Shown: one piece after another, positions 10,993 to 23,430 of the stretch
Layout of the letters: every line of letters starts with the position of its first letter
Position numbering within the stretch: the stretch's first letter is position 1
Assembly (NCBI GenBank): GCA_958295665.1
Contig: OY282558.1
Location: 459,311,995 to 459,375,994, forward strand
Length of the DNA: 64,000 nt
DNA from: Tipula vernalis
Taxonomy: Eukaryota; Arthropoda; Insecta; Diptera; Tipulidae
Direction: 5' to 3'
Position numbers and translations under genes: made by a program
The notes under the pieces: model-generated
What the model saw: the letters and a program-made list of their open reading frames with translations, nothing else
Databases searched by the model: none
Told to the model about the DNA's origin: nothing

Positions 10993-11626
10993 ATGTATGG
11001 TATAGCAATTACAGGTCTCGTGACCTATCATTTAAGGTATCAAGAACCGCAATCGGAGCACAATTGCAGATTTCGGAATTTTACAGCTCTGAATCGGCTG
11101 AGCTATAGTAAGGTGATTTTCTTCGAATCGAACTTTCTTCGAAATGTATGGTATAGCAATTACAGGTCTCGTGACCTATCACTCAGAGTATCAAGAACCG
11201 CAATCGGAGCACAATTGCAGATTTCGGATTTTTACAGCTCTGAATCGGCTGAGCTATAGTAAGGTGATTTTCTTCGAATCGATTTTTCTGTGAAATGTAT
11301 GGAAATAATCAACCAATTTTAATGCGGTTTGGCATAACAATTACAAGTCCCGAGACCTATCATTTAAGGTATCAAGAACCGCAATCGGAGCACAATTGCA
11401 GATTTCGGAATTTTACAGCTCTGAATCGGCTGAGCTATAGTAAGGTGATTTTCTTCGAATCGAACTTTCTTCGAAATGTATGGTATAGCAATTACAGGTC
11501 TCGTGACCTATCATTTAAGGTATCAAGAACCGCAATCGGAGCACAATTGCAGATTTCGGATTTTTACAGCTCTGAATCGGCTGAGCTATAGTAAGGTGAT
11601 TTTCTTCGAATCGATTTTTCTGTGAA
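10993..11626 (+). repeat. S-S-L-S linker between the super-repeats (634 bp)
   Basis: S monomers at 10,993 (CATTTAAGG) and 11,144 (CACTCAG), an L at 11,295 and an S at 11,476 (CATTTAAGG, CGGATTTTT). It lies between the two roughly 9-kb super-repeat copies and is not part of either aligned block. Confidence 0.85.
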
Positions 11627-13558
11627 ATGTATGGAAATAATCAACCAATTTTAATGCGGTTTGGCATAACAATTACAAGTCCCGAGACCTATCATTTAAG
11701 GTATCAAGAACCGCAATCGGAGCACAATTGCAGATTTCGGAATTTTACAGCTCTGAATCGGCTGAGCTATAGTAAGGTGATTTTCTTCGAATCGAACTTT
11801 CTTCGAAATGTATGGTATAGCAATTACAGGTCTCGTGACCTATCACTCAGAGTATCAAGAACCGCAATCGGAGCACAATTGCAGATTTCGGATTTTTACA
11901 GCTCTGAATCGGCTGAGCTATAGTAAGGTGATTTTCTTCGAATCGAACTTTCTTCGAAATGTATGGTATAGCAATTACAGGTCTCGTGACCTATCATTCA
12001 GAGTATCAAGAACCGCAATCGGAGCACAATTGCAGATTTCGGATTTTTACAGCTCTGAATCGGCTGAGCTATAGTAAGGTGATTTTCTTCGAATCGAACT
12101 TTCTTCGAAATGTATGGTATAGCAATTACAGGACTCGTGGCGTATCATTTAAGGTATCAAGAACCGCAAACGGAGCACAATTGCAGATTTCAGATTTTTA
12201 CAGCTCTGAATCGGCTGAGCTATAGTAAGGTGATTTTCTTCGAATCGAACTTTCTTCGAAATGTATGGTATAGCAATTACAGGTCTCGTGACCTATCATT
12301 CAGAGTATCAAGAACCGCAATCGGAGCACAATTGCAGATTTCGGATTTTTACAGCTCTGAATCGGCTGAGCTATAGTAAGGTGATTTTCTTCGAATCGAA
12401 CTTTCTTCGAAATGTATGGTATAGCAATTACAGGACTCGTGGCGTATCATTTAAGGTATCAAGAACCGCAAACGGAGCACAATTGCAGATTTCAGATTTT
12501 TACAGCTCTGAATCGGCTGAGCTATAGTAAGGTGATTTTCTTCGAATCGAACTTTCTTCGAAATGTATGGTATAGCAATTACAGGTCTCGTGACCTATCA
12601 TTCAGAGTATCAAGAACCGCAATCGGAGCACAATTGCAGATTTCGGATTTTTACAGCTCTGAATCGGCTGAGCTATAGTAAGGTGATTTTCTTCGAATCG
12701 ATTTTTCTGTGAAATGTATGGAAATAATCAACCAATTTTAATGCGGTTTGGCATAACAATTACAAGTCCCGAGACCTATCATTTAAGGTATCAAGAACCG
12801 CAATCGGAGCACAATTGCAGATTTCAGAATTTTACAGCTCTGAATCGGCTGAGCTATAGTAAGGTGATTTTCTTCGAATCGAACTTTCTTCGAAATGTAT
12901 GGTATAGCAATTACAGGTCTCGTGACCTATCATTCAGAGTATCAAGAACCGCAATCGGAGCACAATTGCAGATTTCGGATTTTTACAGCTCTGAATCGGC
13001 TGAGCTATAGTAAGGTGATTTTCTTCGAATCGATTTTTCTGTGAAATGTATGGAAATAATCAACCAATTTTAATGCGGTTTGGCATAACAATTACAAGTC
13101 CCGAGACCTATCATTTAAGGTATCAAGAACCGCAATCGGAGCACAATTGCAGATTTCAGAATTTTACAGCTCTGAATCGGCTGAGCTATAGTAAGGTGAT
13201 TTTCTTCGAATCGAACTTTCTTCGAAATGTATGGTATAGCAATTACAGGTCTCGTGACCTATCATTCAGAGTATCAAGAACCGCAATCGGAGCACAATTG
13301 CAGATTTCGGATTTTTACAGCTCTGAATCGGCTGAGCTATAGTAAGGTGATTTTCTTCGAATCGATTTTTCTGTGAAATGTATGGAAATAATCAACCAAT
13401 TTTAATGCGGTTTGGCATAACAATTACAAGTCCCGAGACCTATCATTTAAGGTATCAAGAACCGAAACCGGAGCACAATTGCAGATTTCGGATTTTTACA
13501 GCTCTGAATCGGCTGAGCTATAGTAAGGTGATTTTCTTCGAATCGATTTTTCTGTGAA
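11627..13558 (+). repeat. 1,932-bp higher-order repeat, copy 3
   Basis: Same order and sub-types as the copy at 2,057, offset 9,570 bp. Confidence 0.92.
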
Positions 13559-15490
13559 ATGTATGGAAATAATCAACCAATTTTAATGCGGTTTGGCATA
13601 ACAATTACAAGTCCCGAGACCTATCATTTAAGGTATCAAGAACCGCAATCGGAGCACAATTGCAGATTTCGGAATTTTACAGCTCTGAATCGGCTGAGCT
13701 ATAGTAAGGTGATTTTCTTCGAATCGAACTTTCTTCGAAATGTATGGTATAGCAATTACAGGTCTCGTGACCTATCACTCAGAGTATCAAGAACCGCAAT
13801 CGGAGCACAATTGCAGATTTCGGATTTTTACAGCTCTGAATCGGCTGAGCTATAGTAAGGTGATTTTCTTCGAATCGAACTTTCTTCGAAATGTATGGTA
13901 TAGCAATTACAGGTCTCGTGACCTATCATTCAGAGTATCAAGAACCGCAATCGGAGCACAATTGCAGATTTCGGATTTTTACAGCTCTGAATCGGCTGAG
14001 CTATAGTAAGGTGATTTTCTTCGAATCGAACTTTCTTCGAAATGTATGGTATAGCAATTACAGGACTCGTGGCGTATCATTTAAGGTATCAAGAACCGCA
14101 AACGGAGCACAATTGCAGATTTCAGATTTTTACAGCTCTGAATCGGCTGAGCTATAGTAAGGTGATTTTCTTCGAATCGAACTTTCTTCGAAATGTATGG
14201 TATAGCAATTACAGGTCTCGTGACCTATCATTCAGAGTATCAAGAACCGCAATCGGAGCACAATTGCAGATTTCGGATTTTTACAGCTCTGAATCGGCTG
14301 AGCTATAGTAAGGTGATTTTCTTCGAATCGAACTTTCTTCGAAATGTATGGTATAGCAATTACAGGACTCGTGGCGTATCATTTAAGGTATCAAGAACCG
14401 CAAACGGAGCACAATTGCAGATTTCAGATTTTTACAGCTCTGAATCGGCTGAGCTATAGTAAGGTGATTTTCTTCGAATCGAACTTTCTTCGAAATGTAT
14501 GGTATAGCAATTACAGGTCTCGTGACCTATCATTCAGAGTATCAAGAACCGCAATCGGAGCACAATTGCAGATTTCGGATTTTTACAGCTCTGAATCGGC
14601 TGAGCTATAGTAAGGTGATTTTCTTCGAATCGATTTTTCTGTGAAATGTATGGAAATAATCAACCAATTTTAATGCGGTTTGGCATAACAATTACAAGTC
14701 CCGAGACCTATCATTTAAGGTATCAAGAACCGCAATCGGAGCACAATTGCAGATTTCAGAATTTTACAGCTCTGAATCGGCTGAGCTATAGTAAGGTGAT
14801 TTTCTTCGAATCGAACTTTCTTCGAAATGTATGGTATAGCAATTACAGGTCTCGTGACCTATCATTCAGAGTATCAAGAACCGCAATCGGAGCACAATTG
14901 CAGATTTCGGATTTTTACAGCTCTGAATCGGCTGAGCTATAGTAAGGTGATTTTCTTCGAATCGATTTTTCTGTGAAATGTATGGAAATAATCAACCAAT
15001 TTTAATGCGGTTTGGCATAACAATTACAAGTCCCGAGACCTATCATTTAAGGTATCAAGAACCGCAATCGGAGCACAATTGCAGATTTCAGAATTTTACA
15101 GCTCTGAATCGGCTGAGCTATAGTAAGGTGATTTTCTTCGAATCGAACTTTCTTCGAAATGTATGGTATAGCAATTACAGGTCTCGTGACCTATCATTCA
15201 GAGTATCAAGAACCGCAATCGGAGCACAATTGCAGATTTCGGATTTTTACAGCTCTGAATCGGCTGAGCTATAGTAAGGTGATTTTCTTCGAATCGATTT
15301 TTCTGTGAAATGTATGGAAATAATCAACCAATTTTAATGCGGTTTGGCATAACAATTACAAGTCCCGAGACCTATCATTTAAGGTATCAAGAACCGAAAC
15401 CGGAGCACAATTGCAGATTTCGGATTTTTACAGCTCTGAATCGGCTGAGCTATAGTAAGGTGATTTTCTTCGAATCGATTTTTCTGTGAA
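13559..15490 (+). repeat. 1,932-bp higher-order repeat, copy 4
   Basis: A direct tandem copy of the preceding unit, matching 3,989-5,920 at offset 9,570 bp. It ends in a GAACCGAAACC L followed by L at 15,491. Confidence 0.92.
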
Positions 15491-18400
15491 ATGTATGGAA
15501 ATAATCAACCAATTTTAATGCGGTTTGGCATAACAATTACAAGTCCCGAGACCTATCATTTAAGGTATCAAGAACCGCAATCGGAGCACAATTGCAGATT
15601 TCGGAATTTTACAGCTCTGAATCGGCTGAGCTATAGTAAGGTGATTTTCTTCGAATCGAACTTTCTTCGAAATGTATGGTATAGCAATTACAGGTCTCGT
15701 GACCTATCTTTCAGAGTATCAAGAACCGCAATCGGAGCACAATTGCAGATTTCGGATTTTTACAGCTCTGAATCGGCTGAGCTATAGTAAGGTGATTTTC
15801 TTCGAATCGAACTTTCTTCGAAATGTATGGTATAGCAATTACAGGTCTCGTGACCTATCATTTAAGGTATCAAGAACCGCAATCGGAGCACAATTGCAGA
15901 TTTCAGAATTTTACAGCTCTGAATCGGCTGAGCTATAGTAAGGTGATTTTCTTCGAATCGAACTTTCTTCGAAATGTATGGTATAGCAATTACAGGTCTC
16001 GTGACCTATCATTCAGAGTATCAAGAACCGCAATCGGAGCACAATTGCAGATTTCGGATTTTTACAGCTCTGAATCGGCTGAGCTATAGTAAGGTGATTT
16101 TCTTCGAATCGATTTTTCTGTGAAATGTATGGAAATAATCAACCAATTTTAATGCGGTTTGGCATAACAATTACAAGTCCCGAGACCTATCATTTAAGGT
16201 ATCAAGAACCGCAATCGGAGCACAATTGCAGATTTCAGAATTTTACAGCTCTGAATCGGCTGAGCTATAGTAAGGTGATTTTCTTCGAATCGAACTTTCT
16301 TCGAAATGTATGGTATAGCAATTACAGGTCTCGTGACCTATCATTCAGAGTATCAAGAACCGCAATCGGAGCACAATTGCAGATTTCGGATTTTTACAGC
16401 TCTGAATCGGCTGAGCTATAGTAAGGTGATTTTCTTCGAATCGATTTTTCTGTGAAATGTATGGAAATAATCAACCAATTTTAATGCGGTTTGGCATAAC
16501 AATTACAAGTCCCGAGACCTATCATTTAAGGTATCAAGAACCGCAATCGGAGCACAATTGCAGATTTCAGAATTTTACAGCTCTGAATCGGCTGAGCTAT
16601 AGTAAGGTGATTTTCTTCGAATCGAACTTTCTTCGAAATGTATGGTATAGCAATTACAGGTCTCGTGACCTATCATTCAGAGTATCAAGAACCGCAATCG
16701 GAGCACAATTGCAGATTTCGGATTTTTACAGCTCTGAATCGGCTGAGCTATAGTAAGGTGATTTTCTTCGAATCGATTTTTCTGTGAAATGTATGGAAAT
16801 AATCAACCAATTTTAATGCGGTTTGGCATAACAATTACAAGTCCCGAGACCTATCATTTAAGGTATCAAGAACCGAAACCGGAGCACAATTGCAGATTTC
16901 GGATTTTTACAGCTCTGAATCGGCTGAGCTATAGTAAGGTGATTTTCTTCGAATCGATTTTTCTGTGAAATGTATGGAAATAATCAACCAATTTTAATGC
17001 GGTTTGGCATAACAATTACAAGTCCCGAGACCTATCATTTAAGGTATCAAGAACCGCAATCGGAGCACAATTGCAGATTTCGGAATTTTACAGCTCTGAA
17101 TCGGCTGAGCTATAGTAAGGTGATTTTCTTCGAATCGAACTTTCTTCGAAATGTATGGTATAGCAATTACAGGTCTCGTGACCTATCATTTAATTTATCA
17201 AGAACCGCAATCGGAGCACAATTGCAGATTTCGGAATTTTACAGCTCTGAATCGGCTGAGCTATAGTAAGGTGATTTTCTTCGAATCGAACTTTCTTCGA
17301 AATGTATGGTATAGCAATTACAGGTCTCGTGACCTATCTTTCAGAGTATCAAGAACCGCAATCGGAGCACAATTGCAGATTTCGGATTTTTACAGCTCTG
17401 AATCGGCTGAGCTATAGTAAGGTGATTTTCTTCGAATCGAACTTTCTTCGAAATGTATGGTATAGCAATTACAGGTCTCGTGACCTATCATTTAATTTAT
17501 CAAGAACCGCAATCGGAGCACAATTGCAGATTTCGGAATTTTACAGCTCTGAATCGGCTGAGCTATAGTAAGGTGATTTTCTTCGAATCGAACTTTCTTC
17601 GAAATGTATGGTATAGCAATTACAGGTCTCGTGACCTATCATTTAAGGTATCAAGAACCGCAATCGGAGCACAATTGCAGATTTCGGAATTTTACAGCTC
17701 TGAATCGGCTGAGCTATAGTAAGGTGATTTTCTTCGAATCGAACTTTCTTCGAAATGTATGGTATAGCAATTACAGGTCTCGTGACCTATCATTTAAGGT
17801 ATCAAGAACCGCAATCGGAGCACAATTGCAGATTTCGGAATTTTACAGCTCTGAATCGGCTGAGCTATAGTAAGGTGATTTTCTTCGAATCGAACTTTCT
17901 TCGAAATGTATGGTATAGCAATTACAGGTCTCGTGACCTATCATTTAAGGTATCAAGAACCGCAATCGGAGCACAATTGCAGATTTCGGAATTTTACAGC
18001 TCTGAATCGGCTGAGCTATAGTAAGGTGATTTTCTTCGAATCGAACTTTCTTCGAAATGTATGGTATAGCAATTACAGGTCTCGTGACCTATCATTTAAG
18101 GTATCAAGAACCGCAATCGGAGCACAATTGCAGATTTCGGATTTTTACAGCTCTGAATCGGCTGAGCTATAGTAAGGTGATTTTCTTCGAATCGATTTTT
18201 CTGTGAAATGTATGGTATAGCAATTACAGGTCTCGTGACCTATCATTTAAGGTATCAAGAACCGCAATCGGAGCACAATTGCAGATTTCGGATTTTTACA
18301 GCTCTGAATCGGCTGAGCTATAGTAAGGTGATTTTCTTCGAATCGAACTTTCTTCGAAATGTATGGTATAGCAATTACAGTTCTCGTGACCTATCATTTA

Positions 18401-20260
18401 AGGTATCAAGAACCGCAATCGGAGCACAATTGCAGATTTCGGAATTTTACAGCTCTGAATCGGCTGAGCTATAGTAAGGTGATTTTCTTCGAATCGAACT
18501 TTCTTCGAAATGTATGGTATAGCAATTACAGGTCTCGTGACCTATCACTCAGAGTATCAAGAACCGCAATCGGAGCACAATTGCAGATTTCGGATTTTTA
18601 CAGCTCTGAATCGGCTGAGCTATAGTAAGGTGATTTTCTTCGAATCGAACTTTCTTCGAAATGTATGGTATAGCAATTACAGGTCTCGTGACCTATCATT
18701 CAGAGTATCAAGAACCGCAATCGGAGCACAATTGCAGATTTCGGATTTTTACAGCTCTGAATCGGCTGAGCTATAGTAAGGTGATTTTCTTCGAATCGAA
18801 CTTTCTTCGAAATGTATGGTATAGCAATTACAGGACTCGTGGCGTATCATTTAAGGTATCAAGAACCGCAAACGGAGCACAATTGCAGATTTCAGATTTT
18901 TACAGCTCTGAATCGGCTGAGCTATAGTAAGGTGATTTTCTTCGAATCGAACTTTCTTCGAAATGTATGGTATAGCAATTACAGGTCTCGTGACCTATCA
19001 TTCAGAGTATCAAGAACCGCAATCGGAGCACAATTGCAGATTTCGGATTTTTACAGCTCTGAATCGGCTGAGCTATAGTAAGGTGATTTTCTTCGAATCG
19101 AACTTTCTTCGAAATGTATGGTATAGCAATTACAGGACTCGTGGCGTATCATTTAAGGTATCAAGAACCGCAAACGGAGCACAATTGCAGATTTCAGATT
19201 TTTACAGCTCTGAATCGGCTGAGCTATAGTAAGGTGATTTTCTTCGAATCGAACTTTCTTCGAAATGTATGGTATAGCAATTACAGGTCTCGTGACCTAT
19301 CATTCAGAGTATCAAGAACCGCAATCGGAGCACAATTGCAGATTTCGGATTTTTACAGCTCTGAATCGGCTGAGCTATAGTAAGGTGATTTTCTTCGAAT
19401 CGATTTTTCTGTGAAATGTATGGAAATAATCAACCAATTTTAATGCGGTTTGGCATAACAATTACAAGTCCCGAGACCTATCATTTAAGGTATCAAGAAC
19501 CGCAATCGGAGCACAATTGCAGATTTCAGAATTTTACAGCTCTGAATCGGCTGAGCTATAGTAAGGTGATTTTCTTCGAATCGAACTTTCTTCGAAATGT
19601 ATGGTATAGCAATTACAGGTCTCGTGACCTATCATTCAGAGTATCAAGAACCGCAATCGGAGCACAATTGCAGATTTCGGATTTTTACAGCTCTGAATCG
19701 GCTGAGCTATAGTAAGGTGATTTTCTTCGAATCGATTTTTCTGTGAAATGTATGGAAATAATCAACCAATTTTAATGCGGTTTGGCATAACAATTACAAG
19801 TCCCGAGACCTATCATTTAAGGTATCAAGAACCGCAATCGGAGCACAATTGCAGATTTCAGAATTTTACAGCTCTGAATCGGCTGAGCTATAGTAAGGTG
19901 ATTTTCTTCGAATCGAACTTTCTTCGAAATGTATGGTATAGCAATTACAGGTCTCGTGACCTATCATTCAGAGTATCAAGAACCGCAATCGGAGCACAAT
20001 TGCAGATTTCGGATTTTTACAGCTCTGAATCGGCTGAGCTATAGTAAGGTGATTTTCTTCGAATCGATTTTTCTGTGAAATGTATGGAAATAATCAACCA
20101 ATTTTAATGCGGTTTGGCATAACAATTACAAGTCCCGAGACCTATCATTTAAGGTATCAAGAACCGAAACCGGAGCACAATTGCAGATTTCGGATTTTTA
20201 CAGCTCTGAATCGGCTGAGCTATAGTAAGGTGATTTTCTTCGAATCGATTTTTCTGTGAA
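15491..20260 (+). repeat. 4,770-bp unit: L+3S, cassette, L+15S, cassette
   Basis: The unit holds L+3S (15,491-16,124), a cassette (16,125-16,969), L+15S with the S' junction at 18,208 (16,970-19,415) and a cassette (19,416-20,260). Its last 4,136 bp match 6,857-10,992. The unit begins again at 20,261. Confidence 0.9.
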
Positions 20261-22911
20261 ATGTATGGAAATAATCAACCAATTTTAATGCGGTTTGGCA
20301 TAACAATTACAAGTCCCGAGACCTATCATTTAAGGTATCAAGAACCGCAATCGGAGCACAATTGCAGATTTCGGAATTTTACAGCTCTGAATCGGCTGAG
20401 CTATAGTAAGGTGATTTTCTTCGAATCGAACTTTCTTCGAAATGTATGGTATAGCAATTACAGGTCTCGTGACCTATCTTTCAGAGTATCAAGAACCGCA
20501 ATCGGAGCACAATTGCAGATTTCGGATTTTTACAGCTCTGAATCGGCTGAGCTATAGTAAGGTGATTTTCTTCGAATCGAACTTTCTTCGAAATGTATGG
20601 TATAGCAATTACAGGTCTCGTGACCTATCATTTAAGGTATCAAGAACCGCAATCGGAGCACAATTGCAGATTTCAGAATTTTACAGCTCTGAATCGGCTG
20701 AGCTATAGTAAGGTGATTTTCTTCGAATCGAACTTTCTTCGAAATGTATGGTATAGCAATTACAGGTCTCGTGACCTATCATTCAGAGTATCAAGAACCG
20801 CAATCGGAGCACAATTGCAGATTTCGGATTTTTACAGCTCTGAATCGGCTGAGCTATAGTAAGGTGATTTTCTTCGAATCGATTTTTCTGTGAAATGTAT
20901 GGAAATAATCAACCAATTTTAATGCGGTTTGGCATAACAATTACAAGTCCCGAGACCTATCATTTAAGGTATCAAGAACCGCAATCGGAGCACAATTGCA
21001 GATTTCAGAATTTTACAGCTCTGAATCGGCTGAGCTATAGTAAGGTGATTTTCTTCGAATCGAACTTTCTTCGAAATGTATGGTATAGCAATTACAGGTC
21101 TCGTGACCTATCATTCAGAGTATCAAGAACCGCAATCGGAGCACAATTGCAGATTTCGGATTTTTACAGCTCTGAATCGGCTGAGCTATAGTAAGGTGAT
21201 TTTCTTCGAATCGATTTTTCTGTGAAATGTATGGAAATAATCAACCAATTTTAATGCGGTTTGGCATAACAATTACAAGTCCCGAGACCTATCATTTAAG
21301 GTATCAAGAACCGCAATCGGAGCACAATTGCAGATTTCAGAATTTTACAGCTCTGAATCGGCTGAGCTATAGTAAGGTGATTTTCTTCGAATCGAACTTT
21401 CTTCGAAATGTATGGTATAGCAATTACAGGTCTCGTGACCTATCATTCAGAGTATCAAGAACCGCAATCGGAGCACAATTGCAGATTTCGGATTTTTACA
21501 GCTCTGAATCGGCTGAGCTATAGTAAGGTGATTTTCTTCGAATCGATTTTTCTGTGAAATGTATGGAAATAATCAACCAATTTTAATGCGGTTTGGCATA
21601 ACAATTACAAGTCCCGAGACCTATCATTTAAGGTATCAAGAACCGAAACCGGAGCACAATTGCAGATTTCGGATTTTTACAGCTCTGAATCGGCTGAGCT
21701 ATAGTAAGGTGATTTTCTTCGAATCGATTTTTCTGTGAAATGTATGGAAATAATCAACCAATTTTAATGCGGTTTGGCATAACAATTACAAGTCCCGAGA
21801 CCTATCATTTAAGGTATCAAGAACCGCAATCGGAGCACAATTGCAGATTTCGGAATTTTACAGCTCTGAATCGGCTGAGCTATAGTAAGGTGATTTTCTT
21901 CGAATCGAACTTTCTTCGAAATGTATGGTATAGCAATTACAGGTCTCGTGACCTATCATTTAATTTATCAAGAACCGCAATCGGAGCACAATTGCAGATT
22001 TCGGAATTTTACAGCTCTGAATCGGCTGAGCTATAGTAAGGTGATTTTCTTCGAATCGAACTTTCTTCGAAATGTATGGTATAGCAATTACAGGTCTCGT
22101 GACCTATCTTTCAGAGTATCAAGAACCGCAATCGGAGCACAATTGCAGATTTCGGATTTTTACAGCTCTGAATCGGCTGAGCTATAGTAAGGTGATTTTC
22201 TTCGAATCGAACTTTCTTCGAAATGTATGGTATAGCAATTACAGGTCTCGTGACCTATCATTTAATTTATCAAGAACCGCAATCGGAGCACAATTGCAGA
22301 TTTCGGAATTTTACAGCTCTGAATCGGCTGAGCTATAGTAAGGTGATTTTCTTCGAATCGAACTTTCTTCGAAATGTATGGTATAGCAATTACAGGTCTC
22401 GTGACCTATCATTTAAGGTATCAAGAACCGCAATCGGAGCACAATTGCAGATTTCGGAATTTTACAGCTCTGAATCGGCTGAGCTATAGTAAGGTGATTT
22501 TCTTCGAATCGAACTTTCTTCGAAATGTATGGTATAGCAATTACAGGTCTCGTGACCTATCATTTAAGGTATCAAGAACCGCAATCGGAGCACAATTGCA
22601 GATTTCGGAATTTTACAGCTCTGAATCGGCTGAGCTATAGTAAGGTGATTTTCTTCGAATCGAACTTTCTTCGAAATGTATGGTATAGCAATTACAGGTC
22701 TCGTGACCTATCATTTAAGGTATCAAGAACCGCAATCGGAGCACAATTGCAGATTTCGGAATTTTACAGCTCTGAATCGGCTGAGCTATAGTAAGGTGAT
22801 TTTCTTCGAATCGAACTTTCTTCGAAATGTATGGTATAGCAATTACAGGTCTCGTGACCTATCATTTAAGGTATCAAGAACCGCAATCGGAGCACAATTG
22901 CAGATTTCGGA
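20261..22911 (+). repeat. Partial tandem copy of the 4,770-bp unit
   Basis: It follows 15,491-18,141 monomer for monomer: L+3S, a cassette at 20,895-21,739, then L at 21,740 and the S series. The match ends at 22,912, where this copy has A (CGGAATTTT) and the other has T at 18,142 (CGGATTTTT). Beyond that point the S monomers run into the large homogeneous block. Confidence 0.88.
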
Positions 22912-23430
22912 ATTTTACAGCTCTGAATCGGCTGAGCTATAGTAAGGTGATTTTCTTCGAATCGAACTTTCTTCGAAATGTATGGTATAGCAATTACAGG
23001 TCTCGTGACCTATCATTTAAGGTATCAAGAACCGCAATCGGAGCACAATTGCAGATTTCGGAATTTTACAGCTCTGAATCGGCTGAGCTATAGTAAGGTG
23101 ATTTTCTTCGAATCGAACTTTCTTCGAAATGTATGGTATAGCAATTACAGGTCTCGTGACCTATCATTTAAGGTATCAAGAACCGCAATCGGAGCACAAT
23201 TGCAGATTTCGGAATTTTACAGCTCTGAATCGGCTGAGCTATAGTAAGGTGATTTTCTTCGAATCGAACTTTCTTCGAAATGTATGGTATAGCAATTACA
23301 GGTCTCGTGACCTATCATTTAAGGTATCAAGAACCGCAATCGGAGCACAATTGCAGATTTCGGATTTTTACAGCTCTGAATCGGCTGAGCTATAGTAAGG
23401 TGATTTTCTTCGAATCGATTTTTCTGTGAA

